Shown here: piece by piece, positions 1 to 8,736 of the stretch
Layout of the letters: each line of letters opens with the position of its first letter
Position numbering within the stretch: the stretch's first letter is position 1
DNA from: Planctomycetota bacterium
GTDB taxonomy: Bacteria > Planctomycetota > Planctomycetia > Planctomycetales > Planctomycetaceae
Length of the DNA stretch: 64,000 nucleotides
Assembly (NCBI GenBank): GCA_022600195.1
Contig: JAHZKX010000076.1
Coordinates: 62,001-126,000, forward strand
Direction of reading: 5' to 3'
Translations under genes and position numbers: made by a program
The notes under the pieces: generated by a model
Seen by the model: only the letters and a program-made list of their open reading frames with translations
Database searches by the model: none
Told to the model about the DNA's origin: nothing

Positions 1-495
1 GAGTTTCGAAACGCCTGCAGAATAATACGGAATAAATTGTGATCAACCCCCAGATGTAAGAAATCTACCATTTTCTTCTAATGTGAAATCCGTCCGAACT
101 ACAAAAATGTGAGAGCATCCTTTCATAAATCTCCTCGATCTCTCATTGTCCGTTTTACTCACTCAATACAAGTACGTATTTTGGGGAAGCCAACTAGAAC
201 TAAGAAAGTCAGTAAAATAGACAATTGGATCATTTCAAAAACGATCTATGTGTTTTTATGAAGGTTTCAATGCCATAAACTGCTCAGGCCACCTAATTCG
301 CAGGTTTTAATAAAAATCATAAATTCTCTGGAATAAAGCATTGGGAAAGTGGCTCTTATTAATAGGGTAGGGTAGTTTGTTCTTGAGAACAGACCTGAAT
401 AATAGGGTTTCCTTCAATCAATACTGAATCAAACCCGATTTGTGAAACTCTCAAACTTACAAATCTGATAATCACTTGAAAAATGGAGAACAGAG
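1..495. other. non-coding region upstream of the first lipoprotein gene
   Basis: I see no convincing gene here. The DNA is AT-rich and all frames are broken. It presumably carries the promoter of the lipoprotein gene starting at 496, but I could not identify a clear -35/-10 pair. The left end may also contain the 3' flank of a gene outside the window. Confidence 0.5.
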
Positions 496-771
496 ATGAA
501 ATTACTTTCGACCATGTTTGCACTGATGGCCCTTACATTATTCGTTACTGGTTGCACAAAAGCTGAGCCTGAGGCCAGCTCTACTGATGCACCTCCAGCA
601 ACTGAAGTTGATCCAGGCCCCTCAGCAGATCCTGCTGCAGACCCAGCTGATCCCGCCGCGGATCCAGCAAAGCCAGAAGCCGCCAAAAAGGATGAAGCAA
701 AGCCTGAAGCTGCCAAAAAGGACGAAGCTAAGCCTGAAGCTGCTAAAAAGGATGCTCCCAAGAAGCCATAA
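496..771 (+). CDS. small lipoprotein with Lys/Ala/Glu-rich tandem-repeat tail
   Basis: This is a 91-residue predicted lipoprotein of unknown function. The first 20 residues form a signal peptide ending in a lipobox (FVTGC), so Cys20 should be lipidated and the rest lies outside the inner membrane. The mature part has no folded-domain look: an acidic Asp/Pro/Ala stretch is followed by three copies of a ten-residue Lys/Ala/Glu repeat (KPEAAKKDEA) and a basic end. The start is supported by GGAGA about 7 bases before the ATG. A strong terminator follows at 811-843. The tail is probably an extended linker that contacts cell wall or another polyanion; that is inference. Confidence 0.75.
   Translation: MKLLSTMFALMALTLFVTGCTKAEPEASSTDAPPATEVDPGPSADPAADPADPAADPAKPEAAKKDEAKPEAAKKDEAKPEAAKKDAPKKP
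670..759 (+). repeat. three 30-bp tandem repeats inside the lipoprotein gene
   Basis: Three adjacent 30-bp units (670-699, 700-729, 730-759) encode KPEAAKKDEA, KPEAAKKDEA and KPEAAKKDAP. They differ almost only at third codon positions, which suggests duplication followed by selection on the protein. Confidence 0.85.
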
Positions 772-810
772 TTTGGGTTTCTGTCATCTCAGCATGGCAT
801 AAGAAAACAA

Positions 811-843
811 AAACTCTCCCGAACGTCGGGAGAGTTTTTTTTA
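811..843. terminator. bidirectional intrinsic terminator
   Basis: A perfect 12-bp stem (811-822 with 826-837) closes a 3-base loop and is followed by a run of T on the plus strand. The minus strand also has a T-rich tract after the stem. It therefore can end both the lipoprotein gene (plus) and folD (minus, ending at 895), which converge on it. Confidence 0.85.
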
Positions 844-894
844 TTTCTACTCTGATCAGAGAGAATGCCATCGATAGACAATTGAGCCCGCATT

Positions 895-1770
895 TCAATG
901 AGGGGCGATTCCTGAGAGAATTCGGGCGGCAGTCAGTGTATTTTTCAATAACATCGCGATTGTCATCGGCCCAACCCCTCCTGGAACAGGCGTAATCGCG
1001 GAAGCAACTTCTTTCACAGATTCAAAAGCGACATCACCAACCAGTTTGTCATTCACGCGATTAATTCCGACATCAATTACAACAGCACCAGGTTTCACCA
1101 TATCGGCTGTTACAAATTCCGGTTGACCGATGGCGGCTATGATAATATCTGCGGATCGCACGATCTGTTTCAAGTTTTGGGTTCTGCTATGACAAATGGT
1201 AACCGTGGCGTCAGCCCCCAATCCACGCTGTATCAACAACATGGCCATTGGTTTTCCAACGATCTCACTACGACCTAAAATCACAGCATGTTTTCCTGCT
1301 GTCTCCATTTGAGTCGAGAGGATCATCTGCTGAATTCCATAAGGAGTACAAGGCAAATATCGTGGGCGCCCTTGTACAATCAACCCCACATTTTCAGGAT
1401 GAAATGCGTCTACATCTTTCAAAGGATTCACGGCATCCAGAATTGCTGTTTCAGTAATATGCTTTGGCAAGGGAAGTTGGACCAAAATACCATGAACCCC
1501 CTGATCGGCATTCAGTTCTTCTACTAAATCAATTAGTTCTGCCTCAGAGGTATCAGCCGGTAAACGCTTCAGGGTACTTTGGATTCCCGCTTTTTCACAC
1601 GCACGCTGCTTGTTACGGACATACACAGCACTGGCAGGGTCATCACCAACCAAAACTGCAGTCAAATGTGGAACAACCTGAGATTCTGCTTTAAATTGAG
1701 CCACTTCCTGAGCAAGTTGCTCACGAAATGTGGCAGCCAGCGCTTTACCATTGATAATTTCTGCGGACAC
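895..1770 (-). CDS. folD: FolD: methylenetetrahydrofolate dehydrogenase/cyclohydrolase
   Basis: This bifunctional cytosolic enzyme oxidises 5,10-methylene-THF with NADP+ and hydrolyses methenyl-THF to 10-formyl-THF for purine and formyl-Met synthesis. Family motifs are present: YVRNKQRACEKAGI with the catalytic Tyr and Lys, QLPLPKH, and PGGVGPMT near the C-terminus. I chose a GTG start at 1770 (291 residues): AAGGA lies 9 bases upstream and the protein then starts with the usual SAEIINGK-like end. Frames open further to 1827, but only TTG or ATG codons without a ribosome binding site are found there. It lies downstream of pgpA on the same strand. Confidence 0.93.
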   Translation of the reverse strand: MSAEIINGKALAATFREQLAQEVAQFKAESQVVPHLTAVLVGDDPASAVYVRNKQRACEKAGIQSTLKRLPADTSEAELIDLVEELNADQGVHGILVQLPLPKHITETAILDAVNPLKDVDAFHPENVGLIVQGRPRYLPCTPYGIQQMILSTQMETAGKHAVILGRSEIVGKPMAMLLIQRGLGADATVTICHSRTQNLKQIVRSADIIIAAIGQPEFVTADMVKPGAVVIDVGINRVNDKLVGDVAFESVKEVASAITPVPGGVGPMTIAMLLKNTLTAARILSGIAPH

Positions 1771-1839
1771 TCTGCCAATTCCTTGAAAAGTTTCTGAAAT
1801 ATTCAACGTTGAGCACAACATAACCAATCAGCAGGGAAT

Positions 1840-2331
1840 CTAAAACCACCCTAAAAGAATTAATGTGGTGTAAAGACAAATCGCCGCATAAATGGCTGCT
1901 ACATAATCATCTGCCATAATTCCCCAGCCCCCATGAATCCGATCAAAATAACGAACCGGCCAGGGCTTCCAAATGTCAAATAAACGGAACCAGAGAAAGG
2001 AAATGAGTGAAATCCACAAAAACCTTCCATCGATAGACCGATTTAGCACCGGCAACATTACTACAGTGAATGCCGTGAATTCGTCGAACACGATACAACC
2101 CGGGTCGTCCAAACCCAGGATTTTTGCCGCGCGATCACAAATAAAAACGCCAACCAGAAATAAAACTACAGCGACCAGAAGATAAAAGGGCAACGTCAGA
2201 TTAAAACACAGCAGCCCCATGACCAATAGTGGACCTAACAGGCTGCCAAACGTTCCAGGAGCGCGAGGGAGATAACCTATGCCCAACCCAGTGGCCAACA
2301 GCAGAATACATTGCTCTTTGATCTGTTTCAT
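1840..2331 (-). CDS. pgpA: PgpA: phosphatidylglycerophosphatase A
   Basis: This 163-residue integral membrane phosphatase converts phosphatidylglycerophosphate to phosphatidylglycerol. It shows the family's N-terminal GxGYxPxAPGTxGS motif (residues about 17-31) and the DDPGCIVFDE segment, with several hydrophobic helices between and after. Its length matches the family. It is the upstream gene of a likely two-gene unit with folD, 69 bases ahead of the folD GTG. Confidence 0.88.
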   Translation of the reverse strand: MKQIKEQCILLLATGLGIGYLPRAPGTFGSLLGPLLVMGLLCFNLTLPFYLLVAVVLFLVGVFICDRAAKILGLDDPGCIVFDEFTAFTVVMLPVLNRSIDGRFLWISLISFLWFRLFDIWKPWPVRYFDRIHGGWGIMADDYVAAIYAAICLYTTLILLGWF

Positions 2332-2642
2332 TAAGAATCACCAGCAAATTCGCTGCTGTCAGGGGCGTTTAAAAAGTCACTATTCAAGATAATCGAAGTC
2401 GTTTATACTTTAACTGAGATTGATTTTCTCTGGTACAAATGAACAACCCGCGATTTCAATCACCAATATTAGACGAGATCTCCAGAAGCTTGAAAGATCT
2501 GATCTTCAATACCAGGAATCATATCTGAACAAACGCCTCTTGCCAATTGGACTCAAATTAAACCTACCCAGCCATTCAGAATCCCTTCCCGTGAAGCCTC
2601 TTTCTGAATGTCGTTTTGACTATATCAAACAGGATTGAATAT
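2332..2642. other. intergenic region between divergent pgpA and sulfite reductase
   Basis: The two flanking genes diverge, so both promoters should lie here. I found no clear promoter pair, riboswitch or strong hairpin. A frame open at 2420-2638 has no ribosome binding site and no family-like sequence, so I do not call it a gene. Confidence 0.5.
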
Positions 2643-4364
2643 ATGACATCTCCAGAAGTCCCCAAGCGTTCTAAACTGGAACTTCTTAAAGATGGTAGCC
2701 GACAACTTCGCGGAACCATTGCTGAAGAATTACTGAATGACAGTGACGAATTCACCGGTGATTCATGCCAACTTTTGAAACATCACGGATCCTACCAGCA
2801 GGATGACCGTGATCTCAGAAAGGCCAAGAATCCAGATGGAACCCGCAAGGGAAAAGCTTTTAGCTGCATGATCCGCACCAGAGTTCCGGGAGGAAAAGTA
2901 ACCGCAGAACAGTTTCTGGCAGAATTGGATTTGTGTGATCAATATGGCGATGGGACCGTTCGCCTGACGACACGTCAGGGGTTTCAGTTACATGGTGTAA
3001 TTAAAGGCAATCTGAAAGCGGCCATCAAAGGAATCAACGATTCCAAATTAACCACTCTGGCTGCCTGCGGAGACGTCAATCGAAACGTGATGGCGTGCCC
3101 TGCCCCTTATAAAAATAATGCGATCTTCGATTCCATGCAGGATATGGCCTACGCGCTGGCAGAGCATCTCAAACCCAAAACGACTTCGTATTTTGATTTA
3201 TGGATCACAGACGAGGCAGGCAATAAAACAAACGAAGCAGAGTTTCAGCCGGTTGAAGAACCAATCTACGGTAAAGTTTATCTTCCCAGAAAGTTCAAAA
3301 TCGGCATCGCCTTACCTGAAGACAATTGCGTCGATATCTATACACAAGACATAGGCCTGCTTGCGATTGTCGAAAACGAGGAAATCATCGGTTACAACTT
3401 CTATGTTGGTGGCGGTATGGGAGTCACTCCCAGTAATAAAAAAACCTACGCGGCGCTGGCCAAACCTCTAGGCTTCGTGGAAAATGATCAGGTACTCGCA
3501 GTCGCTGAAGCGGTTGTAAAAGTCCAGCGTGATTTTGGTAATCGTGAAGACCGAAAACAGGCCCGGATGAAATATCTGGTCAACAATCTGGGCATCGAAA
3601 AGTTCCGTGAAAAGGTATCAGAATACCTGGGAGGCCCTCTTATAGCTCCTCGCGATATTGAAGTCACCGGCATCGATGATCACATGGGATGGCACGATCA
3701 AGGTGATGGAAAATTATTTTTCGGCGTGAACATCGAAAATGGTCGCATCAAGGATGAGGGCGATCTCAGAATCAAAACTGGCCTGCGAAAGATTTTGGAG
3801 ACTTATCAATTTGATGCACGGATTACTGCTAAGCAGAGTGTTATTTTTTGTGATATTGATCCTGCTGATCGAGATGCCATCGAGCAAATACTTGTAGATC
3901 ATGGGATGAAAAAAGCAGATGAACTGACTCTGATTCGACGATTTTCGATGTCCTGTCCTGCTTTACCAATGTGTGGATTGTCGGTCACAGAATCTGAGCG
4001 GGTACTGCCAGACCTGATCACAGAATTCGAAGAAGAACTGACGCGCCAGGGACTTCAGGGTGAGCGAATCTCAGTCAACATGACTGGATGCCCCAACGGC
4101 TGTGCCCGCCCTTATATTCCGGATATTGGTCTGGTTGGAAAAGCCGTCGGCAAATATACACTTTTTCTCGGCGGAAATTCGCTCGGAAACCGATTAGCTT
4201 TTATCTATGATGACATGGTCCCGCTGGGTGAAATCACCAGCAGGCTTTCTCCTCTACTGGAATACTATAAAGAGGAACGTCAGACCGACGAATCGTTTGG
4301 CGATTTTTGTCATCGAAAGGGCAAAGAGTCACTTCAGGAAAAAGCCGGCCTGACTGCGAAATAA
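2643..4364 (+). CDS. cysI: assimilatory sulfite reductase, siroheme/4Fe-4S hemoprotein
   Basis: This 573-residue enzyme should reduce sulfite to sulfide in six electron steps for cysteine synthesis. The two-fold nitrite/sulfite reductase architecture is visible. The [4Fe-4S]-siroheme cysteines are C438-x5-C444 (CPALPMC) and C483-x3-C487 (CPNGC), followed by the typical ARPYIPDIG segment. The ATG at 2643 has AGGA 8 bases upstream; a TTG at 2616 in the same frame has no such site. No flavoprotein (cysJ) is adjacent, so the electron donor, ferredoxin or a distant CysJ, cannot be told. cysH lies 16 kb away. I use cysI as a family-level name. Confidence 0.9.
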   Translation: MTSPEVPKRSKLELLKDGSRQLRGTIAEELLNDSDEFTGDSCQLLKHHGSYQQDDRDLRKAKNPDGTRKGKAFSCMIRTRVPGGKVTAEQFLAELDLCDQYGDGTVRLTTRQGFQLHGVIKGNLKAAIKGINDSKLTTLAACGDVNRNVMACPAPYKNNAIFDSMQDMAYALAEHLKPKTTSYFDLWITDEAGNKTNEAEFQPVEEPIYGKVYLPRKFKIGIALPEDNCVDIYTQDIGLLAIVENEEIIGYNFYVGGGMGVTPSNKKTYAALAKPLGFVENDQVLAVAEAVVKVQRDFGNREDRKQARMKYLVNNLGIEKFREKVSEYLGGPLIAPRDIEVTGIDDHMGWHDQGDGKLFFGVNIENGRIKDEGDLRIKTGLRKILETYQFDARITAKQSVIFCDIDPADRDAIEQILVDHGMKKADELTLIRRFSMSCPALPMCGLSVTESERVLPDLITEFEEELTRQGLQGERISVNMTGCPNGCARPYIPDIGLVGKAVGKYTLFLGGNSLGNRLAFIYDDMVPLGEITSRLSPLLEYYKEERQTDESFGDFCHRKGKESLQEKAGLTAK

Positions 4365-4451
4365 CGTTCTGACTCAATTAATTACGTAATTTACCCGAAC
4401 CCCTGAGCAATGAGGCTGTCCTACATTTTATCAATTTCAATCCAGAACGGG

Positions 4452-4480
4452 TTGACCGTGATTGATAGAGTAGGTAGATT
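4452..4480 (+). promoter_or_regulatory. sigma70-type promoter of the leu leader
   Basis: TTGACC at 4452-4457 and TAGATT at 4475-4480 are separated by exactly 17 bases, a good match to the housekeeping consensus. The predicted start near 4487 puts it about 50 bases before the leader peptide at 4540. Confidence 0.65.
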
Positions 4481-4539
4481 ATTTGAACAAAAGGCAGTCA
4501 GACTACTAATAGTGATAAAAAGCAAAGCTAGATGACCTG

Positions 4540-4605
4540 ATGCAAACTCACAATCGACTCAACTTGAACCTACTATTAAACCAGCTTACCCAAGCCAGGT
4601 CTTAG
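4540..4605 (+). CDS. leuL: leucine-rich leader peptide of the leuA attenuator
   Basis: This is a 21-codon open frame, ATG to TAG. Six of its codons encode leucine: CTC, TTG, CTA, CTA, TTA and CTT, at positions 7, 9, 11, 12, 13 and 16. Three of them (CTA CTA TTA) are consecutive. It ends 34 bases before a terminator hairpin and 144 bases before leuA. This is the classic composition of a leu operon leader peptide, in which ribosome stalling at Leu codons reports Leu-tRNA shortage. The ribosome binding site is weak. The frame is closed 22 bases upstream by a stop, so no longer protein is possible. Confidence 0.8.
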   Translation: MQTHNRLNLNLLLNQLTQARS

Positions 4606-4671
4606 GTTCTTTGTACGATTGTTAATCAAAAACAGCGAAACCCTGAGACCAGATTGGCCTCAGGGTTTTTT
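4567..4671 (+). promoter_or_regulatory. leuA transcription attenuator: protector, antiterminator and terminator segments
   Basis: Four segments can pair in alternative ways. Segment 1 (AACCTA, 4567-4572, inside the Leu codons) pairs with the end of segment 2 (TAGGTT, 4603-4608). Segment 2 (GGTCTTAGGTT, 4598-4608) pairs with segment 3 (AACCCTGAGACC, 4639-4650), with one G-U pair and one bulged C, as an antiterminator. Segment 3 alternatively pairs with segment 4 (4659-4668) as the terminator. A ribosome stalled on the Leu codons would cover segment 1, free segment 2, and allow read-through into leuA. Confidence 0.78.
4639..4671 (+). terminator. attenuator terminator before leuA
   Basis: A perfect 10-bp stem (AACCCTGAG-type arm from 4639 with CTCAGGGTT-type arm to 4668) is followed by a run of six T. 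It lies 80 bases before the leuA ATG and not directly behind the preceding gene, which fits a conditional terminator. Confidence 0.85.
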
Positions 4672-4749
4672 ATTTAACCTGCTGGTACTATTCTGGTCTC
4701 TCATTAGCTCTCTTCGACGGGAGTGGAAATTGATTCATGGAGAAAACCA

Positions 4750-6273
4750 ATGTCCAACGACACAGTAAAGATATTTGACACCACCTTGAGAGACGGTGAA
4801 CAATCGCCTGGTTGTAGTATGACAACCTCCGAAAAGATGAAAGTAGCCAGAGAGCTTGTCGAGTTGGGTGTCGATATTATTGAGGCGGGCTTCCCGATCG
4901 CATCACCGGGTGATTTCGATGCGGTTCGCAAAATTGCCAATGAATTCGGCAGCCAGAGTACAATCTGCGCTTTGGCCCGCTGCCGCAATGATGACATTGA
5001 TCGTGCCTGGGAAGCCATAAAAGGGGCAGAGAATTCGCGCATCCATGTGTTCCTCGCTACGAGTTCGATCCACCGCGAACATAAATTAAAAATGAACAAG
5101 GAACAAATCGTGGAAGCAGCCGTGGAAATGGTCAAACGTGCCCGCGATTATTGCCCGGATATTGAATTCTCACCTGAAGATGCTGCCCGAACAGAGAAAG
5201 ACTTCCTTTGTGAAGTCGTCGAAAAAGCGATTGAAGCCGGCGCAACAACTGTGAATATTCCTGATACAGTCGGCTATGCGACTCCGGCTCACTACCATGA
5301 TGTGATCACAACGCTGAAAAATAATGTATCCAACATCGATAAAGCCATCATTAGCACACACTGTCATAACGATCTCGGATTGGCTGTAGCTAACAGTTTG
5401 GCGGCAGTGGACGCAGGCGCTAGACAGATAGAATGTACAATCAATGGCTTAGGCGAACGAGCTGGAAACTGTGCCTTGGAAGAAGTCGTGATGGCTTTGA
5501 AAACACGATTTGACTATTACGGCTTACAAACGAATATTAATACAAAACGTCTGTACCCAATCAGTCACCTTGTCTCGACAGTCACAGGCATGACCGTACA
5601 ACGTAATAAGGCAATTGTGGGAAAAAATGCGTTTGCTCATGAAGCTGGCATTCACCAGCATGGAATGCTGCAGGAGCGCTCGACCTATGAAATCATGCGT
5701 CCGGAAGATGTCGGCTACGTCGGCACCAATCTCGTACTGGGCAAACACAGTGGTCGGCATGCCTTTCGTGATCGTATTCATTCATTGGGACATACTCTGG
5801 ATGATGAAACATTCGAGCGGATCTTCAATGAATTCATCACGTTGGCAGACAAGAAAAAAGAGATCTATGATTCAGACATTGTTGCCTTGATCGAGAATCA
5901 GGTCACTGACACGCCTGAAAAATGGAAAATTGTCCGGTTCCACACCTCTGCAGGGACAGGCACGATTGCTACTGCGACGATAGAACTGACCGATGAGAAT
6001 GAAAAGATCCACTGCGATGCAGCGACTGGTGATGGCCCTGTTGATGCTGTTTTTCGTGCTTTAGAACGAATCTCAGGAATCCCCGGGGTGCTGGAACAAT
6101 ACCATGTAGGCAGCGTTTCCAGCGGTAAAGATGCACAGGGTGAGGTAAGAGTCGAAGTACGCATTAAAGGAGAATTGTTTACTGGGCGCAGTGTGAGCAC
6201 TGATATTATCGAATCGAGTGCCAAGGCCTATCTGCAGGCCATCAACAAAGCAATCGCACTACAGGAAAGTTGA
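4750..6273 (+). CDS. leuA: LeuA: 2-isopropylmalate synthase
   Basis: This 507-residue enzyme condenses acetyl-CoA with 2-ketoisovalerate, the first committed step of leucine synthesis. The N-terminal HMGL-like barrel carries DTTLRDGEQSPG (residues 10-21), the metal-binding HCHND motif and NGLGERAGN. The C-terminal third matches the LeuA allosteric domain that binds leucine. ATG 4750 has GGAG 7 bases upstream; a GTG at 4723 sits directly against its purine run and is unlikely. Control is expected at two levels: enzyme feedback (family knowledge) and the leader attenuator at 4540-4671 (seen in the sequence). No other leu genes follow. Confidence 0.95.
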   Translation: MSNDTVKIFDTTLRDGEQSPGCSMTTSEKMKVARELVELGVDIIEAGFPIASPGDFDAVRKIANEFGSQSTICALARCRNDDIDRAWEAIKGAENSRIHVFLATSSIHREHKLKMNKEQIVEAAVEMVKRARDYCPDIEFSPEDAARTEKDFLCEVVEKAIEAGATTVNIPDTVGYATPAHYHDVITTLKNNVSNIDKAIISTHCHNDLGLAVANSLAAVDAGARQIECTINGLGERAGNCALEEVVMALKTRFDYYGLQTNINTKRLYPISHLVSTVTGMTVQRNKAIVGKNAFAHEAGIHQHGMLQERSTYEIMRPEDVGYVGTNLVLGKHSGRHAFRDRIHSLGHTLDDETFERIFNEFITLADKKKEIYDSDIVALIENQVTDTPEKWKIVRFHTSAGTGTIATATIELTDENEKIHCDAATGDGPVDAVFRALERISGIPGVLEQYHVGSVSSGKDAQGEVRVEVRIKGELFTGRSVSTDIIESSAKAYLQAINKAIALQES

Positions 6274-6305
6274 AAGTCCTCTCATTTCGTAAAAATGAGT
6301 CATCT

Positions 6306-6746
6306 ATGACCATCGCAGATACTGAATCACAGACGAAATTGATCAGAGGCCGGACGATAGTCCTCGGCCTGTTAATCTTTGGGCTATTGATGTCGGGATC
6401 TTTGTATCTGTTTCAGGCAGTGAATACATTTCAATTTGCTGACACACAAAACGCATTGGCCAGAGAATTTCCTGATTCCCGTCCACGTGTTGAGGGAGGG
6501 CGACTGAAAGGGAAACAAATCAATCCAACTACGTTCCGTACGACCCTGGCAGTTCCCTTCAATCCGAACGACGATGATGTCCGCATCCAGAAAATGGCGG
6601 ATCGGATTCTGGAAATCGCTTCTGAAAATCTGAATCTCAACGAATACGAACAGGCAGAACTACATTTTTATCAAGCCGTTCCCGAACAAAAAATCATTCT
6701 CAGAGAAATCAAACGAGATATCAAAACGTGGCTCGCCCAGCATTAA
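6306..6746 (+). CDS. membrane-anchored hypothetical protein
   Basis: This 146-residue protein is not recognised. One hydrophobic segment near residues 16-36 acts as a signal anchor, leaving about 110 residues outside the membrane. The outer part ends in a hydrophilic helix-rich stretch. The ATG at 6306 is my choice; a TTG at 6270 overlapping the leuA stop would give 158 residues. It lies 32 bases behind leuA and may be cotranscribed with it. Confidence 0.6.
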   Translation: MTIADTESQTKLIRGRTIVLGLLIFGLLMSGSLYLFQAVNTFQFADTQNALAREFPDSRPRVEGGRLKGKQINPTTFRTTLAVPFNPNDDDVRIQKMADRILEIASENLNLNEYEQAELHFYQAVPEQKIILREIKRDIKTWLAQH

Positions 6747-6935
6747 TTGAGTATGAGCCCTGCGCGTCAATGATATCGCCTCCGAACCAAATTCTACATA
6801 GACCATAATTTATTTTATCCTGGTCTGGTCTCTTCCAGTACAAAATCTCTTCCGTGCCATACTGACTCTGGCTATTATCAATACGATATTCGTTCATTCA
6901 ACCCCTGCTCATTTTGAACCAGCGTCTGGATAGCT

Positions 6936-8693
6936 ATGGCATCGTTTCAGAATCTACTGCAAACAAGTAAGGGATTCTGGAGCATCATTGCTTCCATGTT
7001 GCTGATTCAATTCTGTCTGGGATTATATTCCGCTCAAAAATTGACCGTCACTCATGACGAATATTGGCATCTGCCTGTAGGATTACTTTCCCTGAAAACA
7101 GGAAAATTCGACTACGACAGGCTAAACCCTCCCTTAATTAGAACCTGGTCCGCAATCCCGCTCCTGTTTACTTCGGCTCAAACTGGCTCGCCTCCTCACT
7201 CGTCAGATCCAGCTGATTATGGTGACGCCTTCGTCAGGGCGAATCCGGAAAGTTATCACCATTATTATGTACTCGGTCGATGTTCGATTCTATTCCTCTC
7301 GGTTATCTCTGGAATTTTGTTAGCCATCTGGGCGCGAGAGCTGTTTGGTACATCAGCAGCCTGTCTAGCTGTTTTTCTTTGGAGTATGAGTCCGAATATA
7401 TTAGCTAATGCTGCATTGGGAACTCAGGACCTTGCTATTACCGGATTCTTTTTAGCGACCGTTTTCTGTGGCTGGAAATTTTCGAATCACCTTTCCTGGA
7501 AGTGGGCCGTGTTCACCGGAGTAGCTCTTGGTCTGGCTCAACTCACTAAATTTACTGCAATCCTGCTGATTCCAATTTTGATCATTCAATGGTTTCTGAT
7601 TCGCTACAAAAATACGGAAATCAAAAGTGAATTCTCTCAAAAAATGATACTGGCAAGATGGTTAACACTCCTATTGCTGAGTTGTTTTGTGTTGAATGTC
7701 GGCTTTTTGTTTCAAGATACAATCCAGCCAATCAGCAACTATCAATTCCAGAGTTCCGAATTAAAAACTCTAAACGAACTCCCTGCTCTCCTTCAGAACA
7801 TTCCATTACCGATCCCCCGTGATTATCTCATGGGCTTTGATCTGCAACGATTCATCATGCAACAAGATCATCCAACCTATCTGAACAACCAATGGGAGCT
7901 GCATGGTTTCCGCAGCTATTACCTTTATGCTCTGTTTTACAAGCTGCCACACTCAGTTCAATTTTTACTCCTGCTGGCGATTTATCAATGGTTCAAACTA
8001 CGAAACCAATACAGCTACTTGAAGCTCCGAACTCTAGGAATGCTGATCACACCTGTTATTTTATTAATGCTCATTGCCAGTTTTTCTAACAATCAATTGG
8101 GAGTTCGTTATATCCTGCCAGTCTTCCCGTTTTTCTTTCTTCTGATTGCCCCCCTGGCTGAAAACCTCGACTTTAATCAACGCAAGTTATTTTCCTACCT
8201 GGTCATTGTTGCAATCATATCACTCCCATTGTCATTACGATTTGCCCCTGCTCATTTAGCGTATTTTAATGAATTGTCCGGAGGTCCTGAAAATGGTGAC
8301 TTGCATTTGATTGATTCTAATCTCGATTGGGGGCAGGATTTGTATCACTTGAAAGAATATCTTCGTGACAACCAGATTGATGATTTAAAACTAGCTTATT
8401 TTGGAACGATTCCCCCTTCCACACTAGGTATCAAATACAATTTGCCTCTCGATTTCATCCCTGAGCCAGGACGCTATGCTATCAGTGCCAGCATTCTTCA
8501 GGGGCGCCCCTACTCTATCAGAAAACAAGATGGCAGCCGACATAACCTGGGTGCAGATGCATTAGGCTTTTTCCGGTTTTTCGAACCAAAGGCACAGCTG
8601 GGATATTCCATTAACTTGTATGAACTAAGTCCACAAGACGTTATTCGTTGGCAAACAGCCGTGAACAGGGCTAATCGAGGATTATTCCCATAG
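6936..8693 (+). CDS. GT39/ArnT-like membrane glycosyltransferase
   Basis: This 585-residue multi-spanning protein belongs to the dolichyl-phosphate-mannose protein mannosyltransferase/ArnT superfamily (GT-C fold), which moves sugars from polyprenyl phosphates onto lipid or protein acceptors outside the inner membrane. The first helix is followed by THDEYWH, containing the conserved catalytic Asp-Glu, and then NPPL, a usual motif of the first loop. About eleven to twelve hydrophobic helices follow and the C-terminal part is a soluble periplasmic stretch. A GGA 5 bases before the ATG is a modest ribosome binding site. The acceptor cannot be inferred from context. Confidence 0.78.
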   Translation: MASFQNLLQTSKGFWSIIASMLLIQFCLGLYSAQKLTVTHDEYWHLPVGLLSLKTGKFDYDRLNPPLIRTWSAIPLLFTSAQTGSPPHSSDPADYGDAFVRANPESYHHYYVLGRCSILFLSVISGILLAIWARELFGTSAACLAVFLWSMSPNILANAALGTQDLAITGFFLATVFCGWKFSNHLSWKWAVFTGVALGLAQLTKFTAILLIPILIIQWFLIRYKNTEIKSEFSQKMILARWLTLLLLSCFVLNVGFLFQDTIQPISNYQFQSSELKTLNELPALLQNIPLPIPRDYLMGFDLQRFIMQQDHPTYLNNQWELHGFRSYYLYALFYKLPHSVQFLLLLAIYQWFKLRNQYSYLKLRTLGMLITPVILLMLIASFSNNQLGVRYILPVFPFFFLLIAPLAENLDFNQRKLFSYLVIVAIISLPLSLRFAPAHLAYFNELSGGPENGDLHLIDSNLDWGQDLYHLKEYLRDNQIDDLKLAYFGTIPPSTLGIKYNLPLDFIPEPGRYAISASILQGRPYSIRKQDGSRHNLGADALGFFRFFEPKAQLGYSINLYELSPQDVIRWQTAVNRANRGLFP

Positions 8694-8736
8694 ATGATCA
8701 TTTTCTGGGGATTCCAGTACAGAGAATGGATTCGAG

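Noticed and set aside
2420-2638. A 72-residue frame upstream of the sulfite reductase
   Set aside because: It has no ribosome binding site or recognisable motif and overlaps the promoter and leader of the next gene.
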